Origin: Aedes albopictus
Taxonomy: Eukaryota > Arthropoda > Insecta > Diptera > Culicidae
Reading direction: 5' to 3'
DNA length: 64,000 nt
Assembly: GCF_035046485.1 (NCBI RefSeq)
Contig: NC_085137.1
Location: forward strand, 376,836,706-376,900,705
The notes below the pieces were generated by a model that ran no database searches, was not told where the DNA came from, and saw nothing but the letters and a program-made list of their open reading frames with translations. The position numbers and the translations under genes were made by a program. Positions 54,049-64,000 of the stretch are shown in pieces (within the stretch, counting starts at the first letter, position 1; every line of letters starts with the position of its first letter).

Positions 54049-55209
54049 TAATGGAGGAATTATTAAATAGAAATAATCGAAATATGTTCTAGCTTCAAGG
54101 AGATTCCAGTGTAGAGCTTTTTTCTGGCATGTATTCTGGAGTGGCCCTACTGTGCAATGTGCTGAATATAAAACAATTGGTAAACCTCTGACCTGTACGC
54201 ATACGAAGTGGCATAAAATTTGAAATATGGAAACACTTACCGGTCAACCCTGCTGCTGGCAACAACAGGTGTTGAGGGAGCTGCACCCTGTTTTTCGCTC
54301 ACTGTGCATAAAAACCAACCATAGCTAACGGCGACGATGGTGGTGGTGGCGGTATGATGTCCAATCTAAGTGATGGATGGCTTTTGATTGTGCCGTCGCC
54401 ACCGCCGTCGTCACCACGAACCATTGCTGTCCAGCTCTAATCAACCTCGTGCCTCGGTGGATGCTGGAAGGCAAATTGGATCGCTTTGGCTTGAAGATCT
54501 AATCAAAATTAGCACCTCTTAAGCGGCGATCAATCTCCTGTTCACGCTTTACGGATCTTTCAAGGCCAATCTTACCGTTACATTGTTTCGGTCAGTTGAA
54601 TTCAATTTTCTAGGATCAGCGCGCCGTTGCGTTTCTGATTGGGCGAACGAAAATATTCTACGCATTCGGCTACCACTGACTGGCTGATCTAGGACTGTTT
54701 GCATGTTCAGTGGGACCTTGAATCTGGTACAGTTAGAAGGAGGAGTCACCAGAAGCTATGCACGATTCGAAGTGGTATGGCGGACTAGCAAAAGCAAGAC
54801 CACCAGCAGGTGAAGCCATTGATGATGGTGGTTCAGTTCAGATTTCAATGTCGATGCCAAGATTCGTGCTAGACATCGGGGGCTCGGAAGGGCATCAGTT
54901 CTTTAACGGTTGTAGAGTCGTGATATTGTTTGTGACCCCAGTTGAACACTATCAATCAAGTCGTTTCGTAGGGTGCGTTTTTTTGTTATTGCATCAGCTA
55001 AACACAGTTTGAACGGTTTCTCATTCTTTTAATTTCAGAATATGTCTATGTTACTTGCCATAATTGTCATGGTAGTTCATAATTATAATTAAAATGTTTT
55101 CAAAAACTATTTGAACGAAGCGTCGTTCATTCGAAAAAATGATAAATACATTCATGTGTCATCTTGTTACCTTGAAAAATGAATAAATAACTTTGGTAGA
55201 AATTTTGAG
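54049..55209. other. Unique-looking DNA
   Basis: 54260-54900 has near-balanced composition with GGTGGTGGTGG and CCGCCGTCGTC runs. No frame has a family motif; the 84-residue frame at 54758 is not supported. Confidence 0.35.
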
Positions 55210-55990
55210 ACTTTAAAAATAAGCTGATAAATTCAAGGGGCAAGCAAGCAAATTTCTTCAGGAGTTTATCCATAAAATCCTACAGGAAATCTGTCAGAGA
55301 TTCTTGCATTTATTTATAATTTTCTTAATGAGCATTTTAATGCTGATTCTACTCTTTATTATTGCATTATTATTTCCAATGATTCATGCAGGAATTCCTC
55401 CATAGAATTCCTTCCAGCTTATCCACCATGTACTATTGTTCCACATTTTTTCCGGCACTTCTCCTAAGGATAATCCTATAAATTTCTCCCTGGATTCTTT
55501 AAAGAATTTCTACAGGATTTCCACTAGAATACTAATCACAATAGACTTTTGTGGGGATCTTCACAGAAGATTATCTAGGCGTTTTTTTAGGTATTCCTAC
55601 AGGAACTTGTCCACAGATTGATTCACCAATAATCCAGAACATTCTCCAAAAAATAAATATTTATCCAGGATTTTTCCTAAAACTCCTCAATAAACGTTTC
55701 TAGGAATTCCACCAAGGATTTCCCGAGGTGGTTCTTCAAGTCAAGGAAGTTCTTCAGAAATTCCTCTTGGGGTTCCTTTAAGAATTTCCCTGGGATTTCT
55801 TCAGATATTCATCGAGAGATTCATTCAGGAGTTCTTCCTGAGATTTCTACAGATTTAAAAAAAAAAAAAAAATCTTTTAAGATTCTGTTTTGAATTCCAG
55901 TTCGGATTCCTTCTGAATTTCCTACTCGGATCTCTTCTGAAATTTTTACTTCAGGGATTTCTTTAAAAATATTTTTGAAGACTTTTTCAG
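55210..55990. repeat. Degenerate short-period satellite
   Basis: TTCCTACAGGAATTTC / GATTTCTTCAG themes in the same orientation as 6-7.9 kb. Confidence 0.6.
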
Positions 55991-55999
55991 AGTCTTAGG

Positions 56000-56410
56000 T
56001 ATTTCCTACAGTTCACTTCTCACTGCCTACTCATTAATCTTTACTGCTCACTTATCACTGCTTCACTCTAGTTACTGTTCATTCCACACTGCTTGTTTCT
56101 TACCACTCGTTTTTCTTTTTTTTATTTTAATTTTTTTTTTAATTTTTATTTATGTGTGTATTTAACCCCCCGCTTTTCGTTGTTCACTCCTCATTCAGCA
56201 TTGTTTTCATCTCACTTCTCACCTTTCATTGCTCATTACCTAGTTATCATTGCTCACTATTACAACTTATTGCTCACTCATCACTCTACAATATTCATTA
56301 TTCACTGCTCACCGCTCATTAGCCATAGCTCGCACTTACTTTATCACGCCAAACTCCTCATTTATCACACGGCACTGCTCACTTGTCACTTCTCCTCACT
56401 ACCCCAAACT
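56000..56410. repeat. Low-complexity CACTGCTCATT-type repeat
   Basis: Some 25 diverged copies of an 8-12 base TCACTGCTCAC/TCATTGCTCA motif with a T-rich tract at 56110-56150. The 146-residue frame across it is composition only. Confidence 0.65.
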
Positions 56411-57211
56411 CTACACTCCTTAAAGATTACTCAAGCTTTTCATTTCATATCAGTGAAGAGAATTGTCAGACAAATGAGGCACAAAACAAGCCTCAAAGAA
56501 GGCGCGACGATTACTCTTTATCCCTACTGGTAACAGATGATGACATGATCTCGATTTTTTTTTGTTGCAGACAAAATAGAAACTGAATTTGTTGCGTACT
56601 TTTCAACTCGTGAATAATCAATTATTACTTTTTCAAAGTCGAAACTGTTGGATGATAGAGATTTACCAGAGTTGCAGTGTTTACCAATTCGAAGTTACCG
56701 TACGAAAATCGCAATGCAAGGCTTAAAAATCTCTAAACTCGTGGTGTACGATGTTTATCCTATTATATTCAAGTTGGGACAAAGTTATGTCGCATTGGGT
56801 GGATTGTCGCAACAAATACAGGTTGCGACATTGTCATTATTGTTGCACGATGGTTGAATTTTGATTCACTGTTTCATATTCTACATTTCTCCTTCCTCAC
56901 TCTTTATCATTTGTGGGATAGCTGTTTTTACGTATATAGTGCACCAAAAAATAAAAATTTACTCGTGACGTAAATCATCAACGCACGTAAACATTCCATG
57001 ACCATGGCAAATTGGACTCAAGACTCAATTTTATATCCATCAATTGATTGCACAAAATGTCAACAAACCCATCCCACCGGATATGATGAAACAGCTCAAC
57101 ATTGATCATTAGCCTTTCAATTCGGTGCAAAAGCCGGGAGGTACAGTGTGTGCTTCTCAATCAGCAGACCAGTGTTCGAATCCAGTTTAATATATTCTGA
57201 ACTGAAAGTAA
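56411..57211. other. Spacer with a tRNA-like fragment
   Basis: 57131-57190 has GGGAGGTACAGTGTGTGC and CAGTGTTCGAATCCAG, a weak tRNA-like head. Otherwise nothing recognised. Confidence 0.35.
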
Positions 57212-57351
57212 ATTATAGTGGATCAACGTCGTATGGAAAAATTACAATTTGATCGCATTAAACTGGAACATAGCTTTTTCAATCCTTATTAACGACCAAA
57301 ACAACTGTAAAAAATGCGTGAGCAATTGGTTGCGTCCCCGTTTTCCGATTG
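57212..57351. repeat. Dispersed repeat X, copy 3 (truncated)
   Basis: TGGATCAACGTCGTATGG, GATCGCATTAAACTGG and CAATTGGTTGCGTCCCCG match copies 1 and 2; it is cut by stem-loop copy D at 57352. Confidence 0.5.
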
Positions 57352-58280
57352 TTTTGCCTTTCTCGTACACTAAGTGTACTGGAAAGGCTATATGTTCACT
57401 CCAAAAATGACTTTTTGATAGAAGGCCCGGAGGGTCGAGTTACATATACCAATCAACTCAGCTCGACGAATTGAGGTGATGTCTGTGTGTATGTATGTGT
57501 GTGTGTATGTATGTGTGTATGTGTGTATGTGTGTATGTATGTGTACAAAAAACTCACATCACTTTTTGGCAGTAAACCTCAACTGATTTTAATGACCGGC
57601 GGTTCATTCAACTCGGTATCTGGTCCCATTGTTTCCTATTGAAAATGGTTCGGATCGGTCAAGCCGTTCCGGAGTTATGGCCATTTAGGTGTTCCGGACC
57701 GGTACCCCAGGAAGGGGCAAGATATGAAAATGCTACAACCCTATGCATGCGACACATAAAACCGCGGCATTTTCCATAACCTGATGAACGGTATGCAGGA
57801 AAATACTCTCAGATCATATCTGAACCGGTAGTGTTCCAGAACCGGTTCCGGTTGTCCCGCCGGAAGTGGCAAAAAAAGAAGTGAACCAAATCCATGCATG
57901 CGACACATCAAATGCGGCTTTTTCGATAACCTGATTAACGGTATGCAGGAAAATTGTCTCAGACCATATCTGAACCGGTAGTATTCCAGAACCGGTTCCG
58001 GGTGTCCCGCCGGAAGTGGCCAAATATTAAAGTGGAGCAAACCTATGCACGCGACACATCAAATCGCGGCTTTTCTGATAACCTGATAAACGGTAAGCAG
58101 GAAAAGAGTCGACACATCAAATGCGGCTTTTTCGATAACCTGATTAACGGTATGCAGGAAAATAGTCTCAGACCATATCTGAACCGGTAGTATTCCAGAA
58201 CCGGTTCCGGGTATCCCGCCGGAAGTGGCCAAATATTAAAGTGGAGCAAACCTATGCACGCGACACATCAAATCGTGGCT
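57352..58280 (-). mobile_element. Stem-loop retroposon-like repeat, copy D, with tandem units
   Basis: TTTTGCC, stem-loop GTACACT/AGTGTAC inside CCTTTC/GAAAGG, conserved block, (TG)n at 57485-57545, unique part, then about three 152-bp-type units from 57800. One partial unit is duplicated (58085-58190). The BEL/Pao LTR enters at 58281 in the middle of a unit (CACATCAAATCGTGGCT). Confidence 0.7.
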
Positions 58281-58748
58281 TGTTCGGATTGTAGAAGCAC
58301 CTTGCAGCTTTTTTGTCTAACGAAGCTCAAAACTAAAACAACAGTTTTATTAGTCAGATATAGTTTGTGGGATTTCATGTAAACTTACGATAGTCTTCTC
58401 ACAATCTTCAAATTCGCGGTCTATCCTGAGCAAACCCTTATGAGGATTTATCGTCCTTTTAGATAAATATAGAATTAGCAAATGGGTATTCCAATAAGGG
58501 TTAAGTTGAGGTTACCTATCGAACTCCGACAATTCAGACTGCTACAGTTCACTTGCAGGAATATGTACGGCGTAATTTACAAGTTCTGAGGAAAAATACA
58601 CTAAATTGGTTTCACAATTGTGGTATTACATACGAAACTTACTTTTAAGAATTTCCCTTCACCCAATAACAAATTATATAATCATTTGCAGCATCTCAAA
58701 ACATTAGATCAATCGTCATTTCACCACGTTTCACGTTTGCTACCTACA
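58281..58748 (-). mobile_element. Probable 3' LTR of the BEL/Pao element
   Basis: On the minus strand it would start TGTAGGTAGC and end AATCCGAACA (468 bp), with terminal TG...CA. The purine-rich ACAGAAGG directly precedes it and the polyprotein stop lies 10 bases upstream. The outer edge is firm, because the sequence leaves the 152-bp unit exactly at TGTTCGG (58281). The inner edge is a best guess; the 5' LTR lies outside the window. Confidence 0.55.
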
Positions 58749-58758
58749 CCTTCTGTCG

Positions 58759-61700
58759 TTATGCGTTGACAGCTAGTTTCTTTGTATCGGCGAGTTCACT
58801 ACCTGTTCGTGAACCAGTGATGCCGGAACATCCCCCTCCCCGTGGATCCGGATGTGGCGTCTTAGGAGTATTTCCGGGTTCACCATCTCCAACTTCGATC
58901 ACCGCTAATTTTACCACCGGACGTTTGAGCTTTCCGTTTCCGTTAACTGTTCGAATGATGGCCTGGCGCACTCTGCCGTCCCGTCCTTGGATAACTTCTT
59001 CGACTTTCCCTCTTATCCAAGACCTTCGGTCACCGTCTGCAACGTAAACCAAATCACCGACTTGAACCGGACGTACGTCTTCGAACCATTTCGATCTACG
59101 ATTCACTGTAGGAAAGTATTCCTTTATCCACCGTTTCCATAGAGCGTCAGACAAGTATTGACTTCGTTGATAGCTACTGCGTAACGCCTCTGCAAGATCA
59201 GTACAGCTCCTGATCGGTTCATGTGAACCGGACGTATTCCCAAAAATAAAATGATTTGGGGTGAGTGCCTCATCATTTCCGCATTCTTGGGGCATGTATG
59301 TAAACGGCCTAGAATTGATGAACCACTCCGTTTCTGCCAGTACAGTCACCAGGATTTCATCATTTAGTTTGCGACCGTCATCGAGAGCTCTCATGGTTTC
59401 CTTCACGCTGCGTACCATACGCTCCCACACACCACCCATGTGTGGGCTCGCCGGTGGATTGAACGACCACTTGGTCTTAGCATCTGTGAACGTGTTGGCA
59501 CATCTATCGTTGATCTCTCTAATCTGCTGCATCAAGTGTCGGTTGGCACCGACAAAATTCGTGCCGTTATCAGAGAAGATTTGTACTGGTGACCCTCTCC
59601 TGCGAACGAACCGACGGATTGCCATAACGCACGAATCGCTGGACAAATCGTATGCTATTTCCAGATGGACGGCTCTAACCACAAGGCACGTAAAGACGAC
59701 CACGTAACGTTTTTCTTTCCGTCGTCCAACAGTGACTTCCAAAGGGCCCAGATAGTCCACCCCAACATAGCAGAACGGTCTTACGTATGGAGTCAGTCGT
59801 TGTTCTGGCAGTGGTGCCATCCGTGGAGACTGTGGTTTGCATTTACTTATTTTGCAACGCTGACACGCCTTCATTACCTTGTCAACTACCGATCGCAAAT
59901 TAGGTATGAAGAATCGCTGGCGTACCTCATTGACAATTGTTTCCTTATTTGCGTGTCCGTATCGGCAGTGATAGTGGTCCAGCAGTCGAAACGTAACCAA
60001 ATGATCTTTCGGAAGGATTATGGGGAATCTAGAGTCGAATGGAGCGTAGCCAGCATTCGCAGTTCGTCCTTCTATTCGTACGACTCCGAATTCGTCGGCA
60101 AAGGGGGATAGCTTGTACAAGGGGCTTGTACGTTCAATACTCACCAGGGCTTCGGGAGACGTATCACGATTCTTCAAAAGTACCTTCACCTCATCAGGGA
60201 AACTATCTGCCTGCGCGAAACGCCACAAATTTATTTCGGCTCGTTTGTACTCGTTTTGCTGAAGAGGTACGATGACAGCTGGAATTGATCTTTTCAAGCA
60301 CTTGAGCTGATGACTCGTTGCTTTAATGGTCTCTATCGGCTGACCCCTTATTCGCAGTCGACAGTTATTGATGAATCGGCCCACCATGGCCATTGTTCGA
60401 AGCAGTACGTTCCACTTCGAAATGTTTTCAGCTTTGATTAGTTTCTGCGGTATAGCAATGTGGTGGAGCAAATAGCATGGCCGAAGTTCTTCAGGGACGT
60501 CCGAAGCTATCTGTCGTTGCTGGGGCCAAGTTTCTTCTGTTCCGTACAGGAATGTTGGTCCATTCAACCATATGCCATCAGAATTGGGTTCGGAATGTTT
60601 TCCCCATTTGGTCAGACAGTCTGCCACGTTTTCTTTAGTGGGCACCCATCGCCAGTCGGTCAGCTGCGTGTGTGAGAGAATTTCCCCTACTCGATGTGCT
60701 GCATACTGCTTGTATTTGCGATTGTCTGAACGTATCCAAGACAGCACGGTGCTGGAATCCGTCCACAGGAAACTTCGGCTAATGGTGAGTGTATGGGACT
60801 CCATCACGTTCTTCAGCATTCGCGCTCCCATAACCGCAGCCTGTAGTTCCAGTCGCGGAATTGACTGATGTTGCAGCGGGGCCACCTTGCTTTTCGCCAT
60901 TACTAAGGCGACGTGTACGCCACGATCATCCACTGCCCTAAAGTACGCTGCACAACCCATGGCGAGTTCGCTGGCGTCGGAAAATACATGCAATTGCAGC
61001 GAATGGAACTGGTTGGGGACAGCGCTTCCAAAGTAGGGTCGAGGGATTCTCAACTGTTTGATTCCAACAAGCAACTGAACCCAACGTCTCCACTTTTCGT
61101 ATTCTTCATCTGGAATATCCTGATCCCACATAGTGCCGCTCCTCCAGAGATCCTGAATAAGCATTTTGCCGTGTATTGAGAAGGGTGACAGCATACCGGT
61201 TGGATCGAACAGGCTCATCACACAGCGAGCGACTATTCGTTTCGTAGGACGACGACCCTCGAAAACGTATGGATCCAAGTCTCCATGGAATCGAGTTGAG
61301 AATGAAAGGAAATCTCCTTCCGGGTTCCATATCAGTCCCAGAACACGCTCCCAATTGTCTTGAGTATCACCTCCAATCACGACTGGTTCCTGGATCTTGG
61401 CTTCTCCAAGGGCATGTAAGACGTCGCGACTGTTACTCACCCAGTTTCTCATCTCAAATCCGGCACGCGCATGTACTTCTCGCACCTGTGTCGATCTTGT
61501 GATGGCTTCCTCGATGGTGTTGGCACTGTCAACGTAGTCGTCCATATAGGTTTTGTCGATTATCGCGGCCGCAGCTTCGGGGAACTCTGAAGAACATTCA
61601 AGGGCATTTTCTCGCATGACATGCTGAACGGAGCAAGGTGAACATGTTGCCCCAAACGTTGCGACATCCATAATATAAATTTGCGGTGGCTGGGCAGGAT

Positions 61701-63969
61701 CAAATCGAAAGATGAATCTCTGAGAGTGTTTGTCTGCCGGGATGATTTGAACCTGGTGGAACATCTCTCTGACGTCGCCTCCAAAGGCAATCGGCCTCTC
61801 CCTGAATACGCAAATGACTGAAGGAAGCGAGTTCAACAGGTCCGGTCCTTTTAGGAGCTGGGAGTTCAGTGACACACCTTCCACTTGGGCTGCCGCGTCC
61901 CACACAAGCCTTTTCTTTGCAGGTTTCCGAGGATTTGTCACCACGTTTATGGGTAAATACCATACACGGTCCGGATCGGCACTTGCCAGTTCCTGCTCGG
62001 AAGCCTTGTGAGCGTATCGTTTCTCGACGTAATCACGGATCTGCTGATGAACGTTGGCGCGTAGCTCTGGATCTCTAGCAAGCTTCGCCTCGAGACTTTT
62101 CAACCGTTTTACTGCCATGTACCAGCTATTTGGAAAGCGAACGTCATTGGTTTTCCATAGGAGTCCCGTTTCATATCTGTCCCCAACTCGCCGAGTAGTC
62201 TGCTCGAGGATCTGTCGAGCACGTTTATCGTCGGCGGACTCGGGCAACGGAGAAACGCAAACTACTGCTTCTTCCAAAATGAACTGTTGACGAATCAATT
62301 CATTTAAATCCTCATCCGTTTTACAGCTACAGTCGTGAACCCCGACGAAATCGTTTCCATTGCTGTCAGGTCCACATGGACCATACACTGCCCAGCCAAG
62401 CGTGCTTCTCACAGCTACAGGTTCGCCCGGTCGCCCTACTCGGGTTTCAAGTGGGGTAAGCAGATCCAAATTCCGTAAACCTATCAGAATCCTAGGTTCT
62501 GCGTCGATGTACGAATGAGCAGGTAGATCACGGCGATGATCGAACCGTTCAATCAGGTTTTCCATCCATAGACTTTGCTTGGGTAGATTCAGCCCACTCA
62601 CGGTGTGGACTCCTTTGAGATTGAAACGTTCTTTCTGCCCACGCGCTGATATCACAATGTCCACTACCTTCGAAAACTTCTCTGTACGGCTGACGTTCGA
62701 GGTCCAAATCAGCTTCAGCGGTACTGTCTCACCAGTAAGTTCGAGGTACCTTGCCAAACTCGATTCCACCAGCGTCCTGGAGGATCCTTCATCAACGAAG
62801 GCGAACGTATCCACACTGCGGCCTTTGTTGTGAAGTGTTACAGGGATCACCTTAAACAGTACCGATCTAGTTACTGGACCATGAGTATTGCACTCAGCAT
62901 TAACGGTCCTCGAAGCGGCTGCAGTTCTTGTTCCTGCCTGGTGGAGTAGCGGGTTATGACGTTCCCGGCAATTTCCGATGTTGCAGCGTATTCTTGACCG
63001 GCACCTAGAACCGTGGTTGAACAAACACACTTCGCATAGTTTGAACCTCTCTACTGCTGCGAGGCGAGATTCAAGGCTTATTCGCTGGAACTTTTCGCAG
63101 TTCCGCACTCTGTGGTCCAGGCCATTGCAAATGGGACACGGTTCTCTTGAAGAGGGGAGTCTGTCTACGTCATCGTCATTGTGAGCATAGACATGTCCTT
63201 TCTGACTGTGTTTCTCTTTTTCGTGCCTGGTCTTGTCCATCTTCGGCTGTGACAAAACAGTGACTTCGCTCGCATCAGCTACCAGAACGTCCATGAACAT
63301 AGCGAATTCCTTCAAGGTTGGTACTGCGTATGCCCGTTTGAATCGTACCCATTCTAATTTATACGCGGCAGGTAACTTATCCACTAGCTCCTCCATCAGC
63401 GTTGGGTTTGCGAGGTGGCTCTGAAGGTCGGCTGCTATCAAGTGGTCACTCAACTGTTGCACCGTCATGCCGAAATTTATCAGGGTGTCCAGCCGCTCAG
63501 GTTTTGGTGCTTCCAACCGTCGAACCTTGCCCAGCAAATTTTTCACCATCAGCTCCGGTCGTCCATACAATCGTCGTAGAGTCTCGATGATCGATGGTAC
63601 GCTCTTAGGGAACATGAGCTTCGAGATGACCGCTTCTCTCGCTGGTCCTCGAAGGCACTCTCGTAGACGGATGATGTTCTCAACATCTGAGAAACCGCAA
63701 GCCGCATTTGCCCCTTCGTAGCTGCTATAAAAAATTGGCCATTCCTCTGGCTCGCCGGAAAAGTTCGGCAATTTCTTTGGCCAAACCTGTCGAGCAGCAA
63801 TTTGGTTTGCCGTTGGCCCAACTTCTCCAGTAATCTGCATCGCTGGTGACCTCTCCAACAACATTCTTCTGTCCATATTCGGCGGATTCGGCTCTTCTGA
63901 AGGGCCTTCCGGATCATCGGAAGTATCGGGATCTGACCCACCTTGCGCATTGAATCCTTCGCGTCCCAC
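58759..63969 (-). CDS. BEL/Pao retrotransposon gag-pol polyprotein
   Basis: 1,736 residues without a stop. Gag-like region (DUF1759 type) about 60-235. Zinc-knuckle cysteines 278-343 (CPICNGLDHRVRNC and further). Aspartic protease with D393 in VDEGSS. Reverse transcriptase about 680-830 with YMDD at 808-811. RNase H with D998, E1041, D1071 and D1117. Integrase zinc module (H1334, H1339, C1369, C1372) and core D1405, D1467 and E1516. A C-terminal DUF5641-like domain at about 1625-1695. Domain order and length fit a complete BEL/Pao polyprotein. No envelope frame follows. The start at 63969 is the first ATG in view; a start beyond the edge is possible. All catalytic residues I can check are present, so it may be recent. 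Confidence 0.95.
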   Translation of the reverse strand: MGREGFNAQGGSDPDTSDDPEGPSEEPNPPNMDRRMLLERSPAMQITGEVGPTANQIAARQVWPKKLPNFSGEPEEWPIFYSSYEGANAACGFSDVENIIRLRECLRGPAREAVISKLMFPKSVPSIIETLRRLYGRPELMVKNLLGKVRRLEAPKPERLDTLINFGMTVQQLSDHLIAADLQSHLANPTLMEELVDKLPAAYKLEWVRFKRAYAVPTLKEFAMFMDVLVADASEVTVLSQPKMDKTRHEKEKHSQKGHVYAHNDDDVDRLPSSREPCPICNGLDHRVRNCEKFQRISLESRLAAVERFKLCEVCLFNHGSRCRSRIRCNIGNCRERHNPLLHQAGTRTAAASRTVNAECNTHGPVTRSVLFKVIPVTLHNKGRSVDTFAFVDEGSSRTLVESSLARYLELTGETVPLKLIWTSNVSRTEKFSKVVDIVISARGQKERFNLKGVHTVSGLNLPKQSLWMENLIERFDHRRDLPAHSYIDAEPRILIGLRNLDLLTPLETRVGRPGEPVAVRSTLGWAVYGPCGPDSNGNDFVGVHDCSCKTDEDLNELIRQQFILEEAVVCVSPLPESADDKRARQILEQTTRRVGDRYETGLLWKTNDVRFPNSWYMAVKRLKSLEAKLARDPELRANVHQQIRDYVEKRYAHKASEQELASADPDRVWYLPINVVTNPRKPAKKRLVWDAAAQVEGVSLNSQLLKGPDLLNSLPSVICVFRERPIAFGGDVREMFHQVQIIPADKHSQRFIFRFDPAQPPQIYIMDVATFGATCSPCSVQHVMRENALECSSEFPEAAAAIIDKTYMDDYVDSANTIEEAITRSTQVREVHARAGFEMRNWVSNSRDVLHALGEAKIQEPVVIGGDTQDNWERVLGLIWNPEGDFLSFSTRFHGDLDPYVFEGRRPTKRIVARCVMSLFDPTGMLSPFSIHGKMLIQDLWRSGTMWDQDIPDEEYEKWRRWVQLLVGIKQLRIPRPYFGSAVPNQFHSLQLHVFSDASELAMGCAAYFRAVDDRGVHVALVMAKSKVAPLQHQSIPRLELQAAVMGARMLKNVMESHTLTISRSFLWTDSSTVLSWIRSDNRKYKQYAAHRVGEILSHTQLTDWRWVPTKENVADCLTKWGKHSEPNSDGIWLNGPTFLYGTEETWPQQRQIASDVPEELRPCYLLHHIAIPQKLIKAENISKWNVLLRTMAMVGRFINNCRLRIRGQPIETIKATSHQLKCLKRSIPAVIVPLQQNEYKRAEINLWRFAQADSFPDEVKVLLKNRDTSPEALVSIERTSPLYKLSPFADEFGVVRIEGRTANAGYAPFDSRFPIILPKDHLVTFRLLDHYHCRYGHANKETIVNEVRQRFFIPNLRSVVDKVMKACQRCKISKCKPQSPRMAPLPEQRLTPYVRPFCYVGVDYLGPLEVTVGRRKEKRYVVVFTCLVVRAVHLEIAYDLSSDSCVMAIRRFVRRRGSPVQIFSDNGTNFVGANRHLMQQIREINDRCANTFTDAKTKWSFNPPASPHMGGVWERMVRSVKETMRALDDGRKLNDEILVTVLAETEWFINSRPFTYMPQECGNDEALTPNHFIFGNTSGSHEPIRSCTDLAEALRSSYQRSQYLSDALWKRWIKEYFPTVNRRSKWFEDVRPVQVGDLVYVADGDRRSWIRGKVEEVIQGRDGRVRQAIIRTVNGNGKLKRPVVKLAVIEVGDGEPGNTPKTPHPDPRGGGCSGITGSRTGSELADTKKLAVNA

Positions 63970-64000
63970 CGACTTTTGAGAGCTACGTTCCTACTTCTTA
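63970..64000 (-). other. Leader of the BEL/Pao element, cut by the window edge
   Basis: Only 31 bases upstream of the start are visible; the primer-binding site and 5' LTR are not in the window. Confidence 0.5.

Noticed and set aside
56093..56533. A 146-residue frame rich in His, Ser, Leu and Phe
   Set aside because: Produced by the CACTGCTCATT low-complexity tract.
59261..60275. Plus-strand open frames of 78-148 codons across the BEL/Pao element
   Set aside because: They are antisense to the 1,736-residue polyprotein and have no family motifs.

Overview
The window looks like non-coding euchromatin from a culicine mosquito, most likely Aedes. The grounds are a Feilai-type tRNA-derived SINE, RTE- and LOA-type non-LTR retrotransposons, a BEL/Pao LTR retrotransposon, the 'CCATCTTGGATATT' and 'TTCNNNAGGAATT' degenerate satellites, and very many foldback/MITE elements. 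Species assignment is inference. I found no host protein-coding gene I would defend; nearly everything recognisable is mobile DNA or its debris, repeatedly inserted into itself.

Layout. 1-5.9 kb: a ~145-bp tandem satellite (0.81-2.33 kb), one copy of a retroposon-like repeat with a terminal stem-loop, and an RTE fragment split by a 686-bp TA-flanked element. 6-11 kb: degenerate short satellites, an RTE reverse transcriptase 3' half (8.06-9.15 kb), and a 137-bp tandem array. 11.3-16.6 kb: a degenerate transposase-like gene on the minus strand with a splice-competent intron, split by a 923-bp Tc1/mariner-type foldback element; partial inverted repeats flank it. 16.6-19.3 kb: two more stem-loop retroposon copies carrying ~152-bp tandem units. 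19.3-29.4 kb: mostly unique-looking AT-rich DNA with foldback elements, a Feilai SINE and tRNA-like fragments.

29.388-35.415 kb: a 5'-truncated LOA-type LINE (minus strand) with a (GA)n tail and a 9-bp target duplication. It is split by a 1,056-bp hAT-type element (8-bp duplication) that itself contains a 224-bp palindromic MITE, and by a 964-bp retroposed insert with a 23-bp duplication. 35.9-39.6 kb: a pogo-like MITE, then a decayed RTE copy split by a TIR element that contains a small retroposon with a 19-bp duplication. 39.6-54 kb: MITEs with CCC-type ends and 2-bp target duplications, tRNA-like SINEs, two abutting ~2-kb elements with a palindromic junction, another RTE piece and a 1.05-kb element with ~250-bp terminal inverted repeats. 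54-58.3 kb: degenerate satellites and a fourth stem-loop retroposon copy.

58.28-64 kb: a BEL/Pao retrotransposon on the minus strand with an uninterrupted 1,736-residue polyprotein and a probable 3' LTR. It runs off the right edge and appears to be the youngest and only potentially functional coding unit here. The LINE copies are dead (stops, frameshifts, a substituted catalytic-motif residue). Target duplications and interrupted frames give an explicit relative order of insertion for several nests. Family names are from memory of conserved motifs; no database search was possible.
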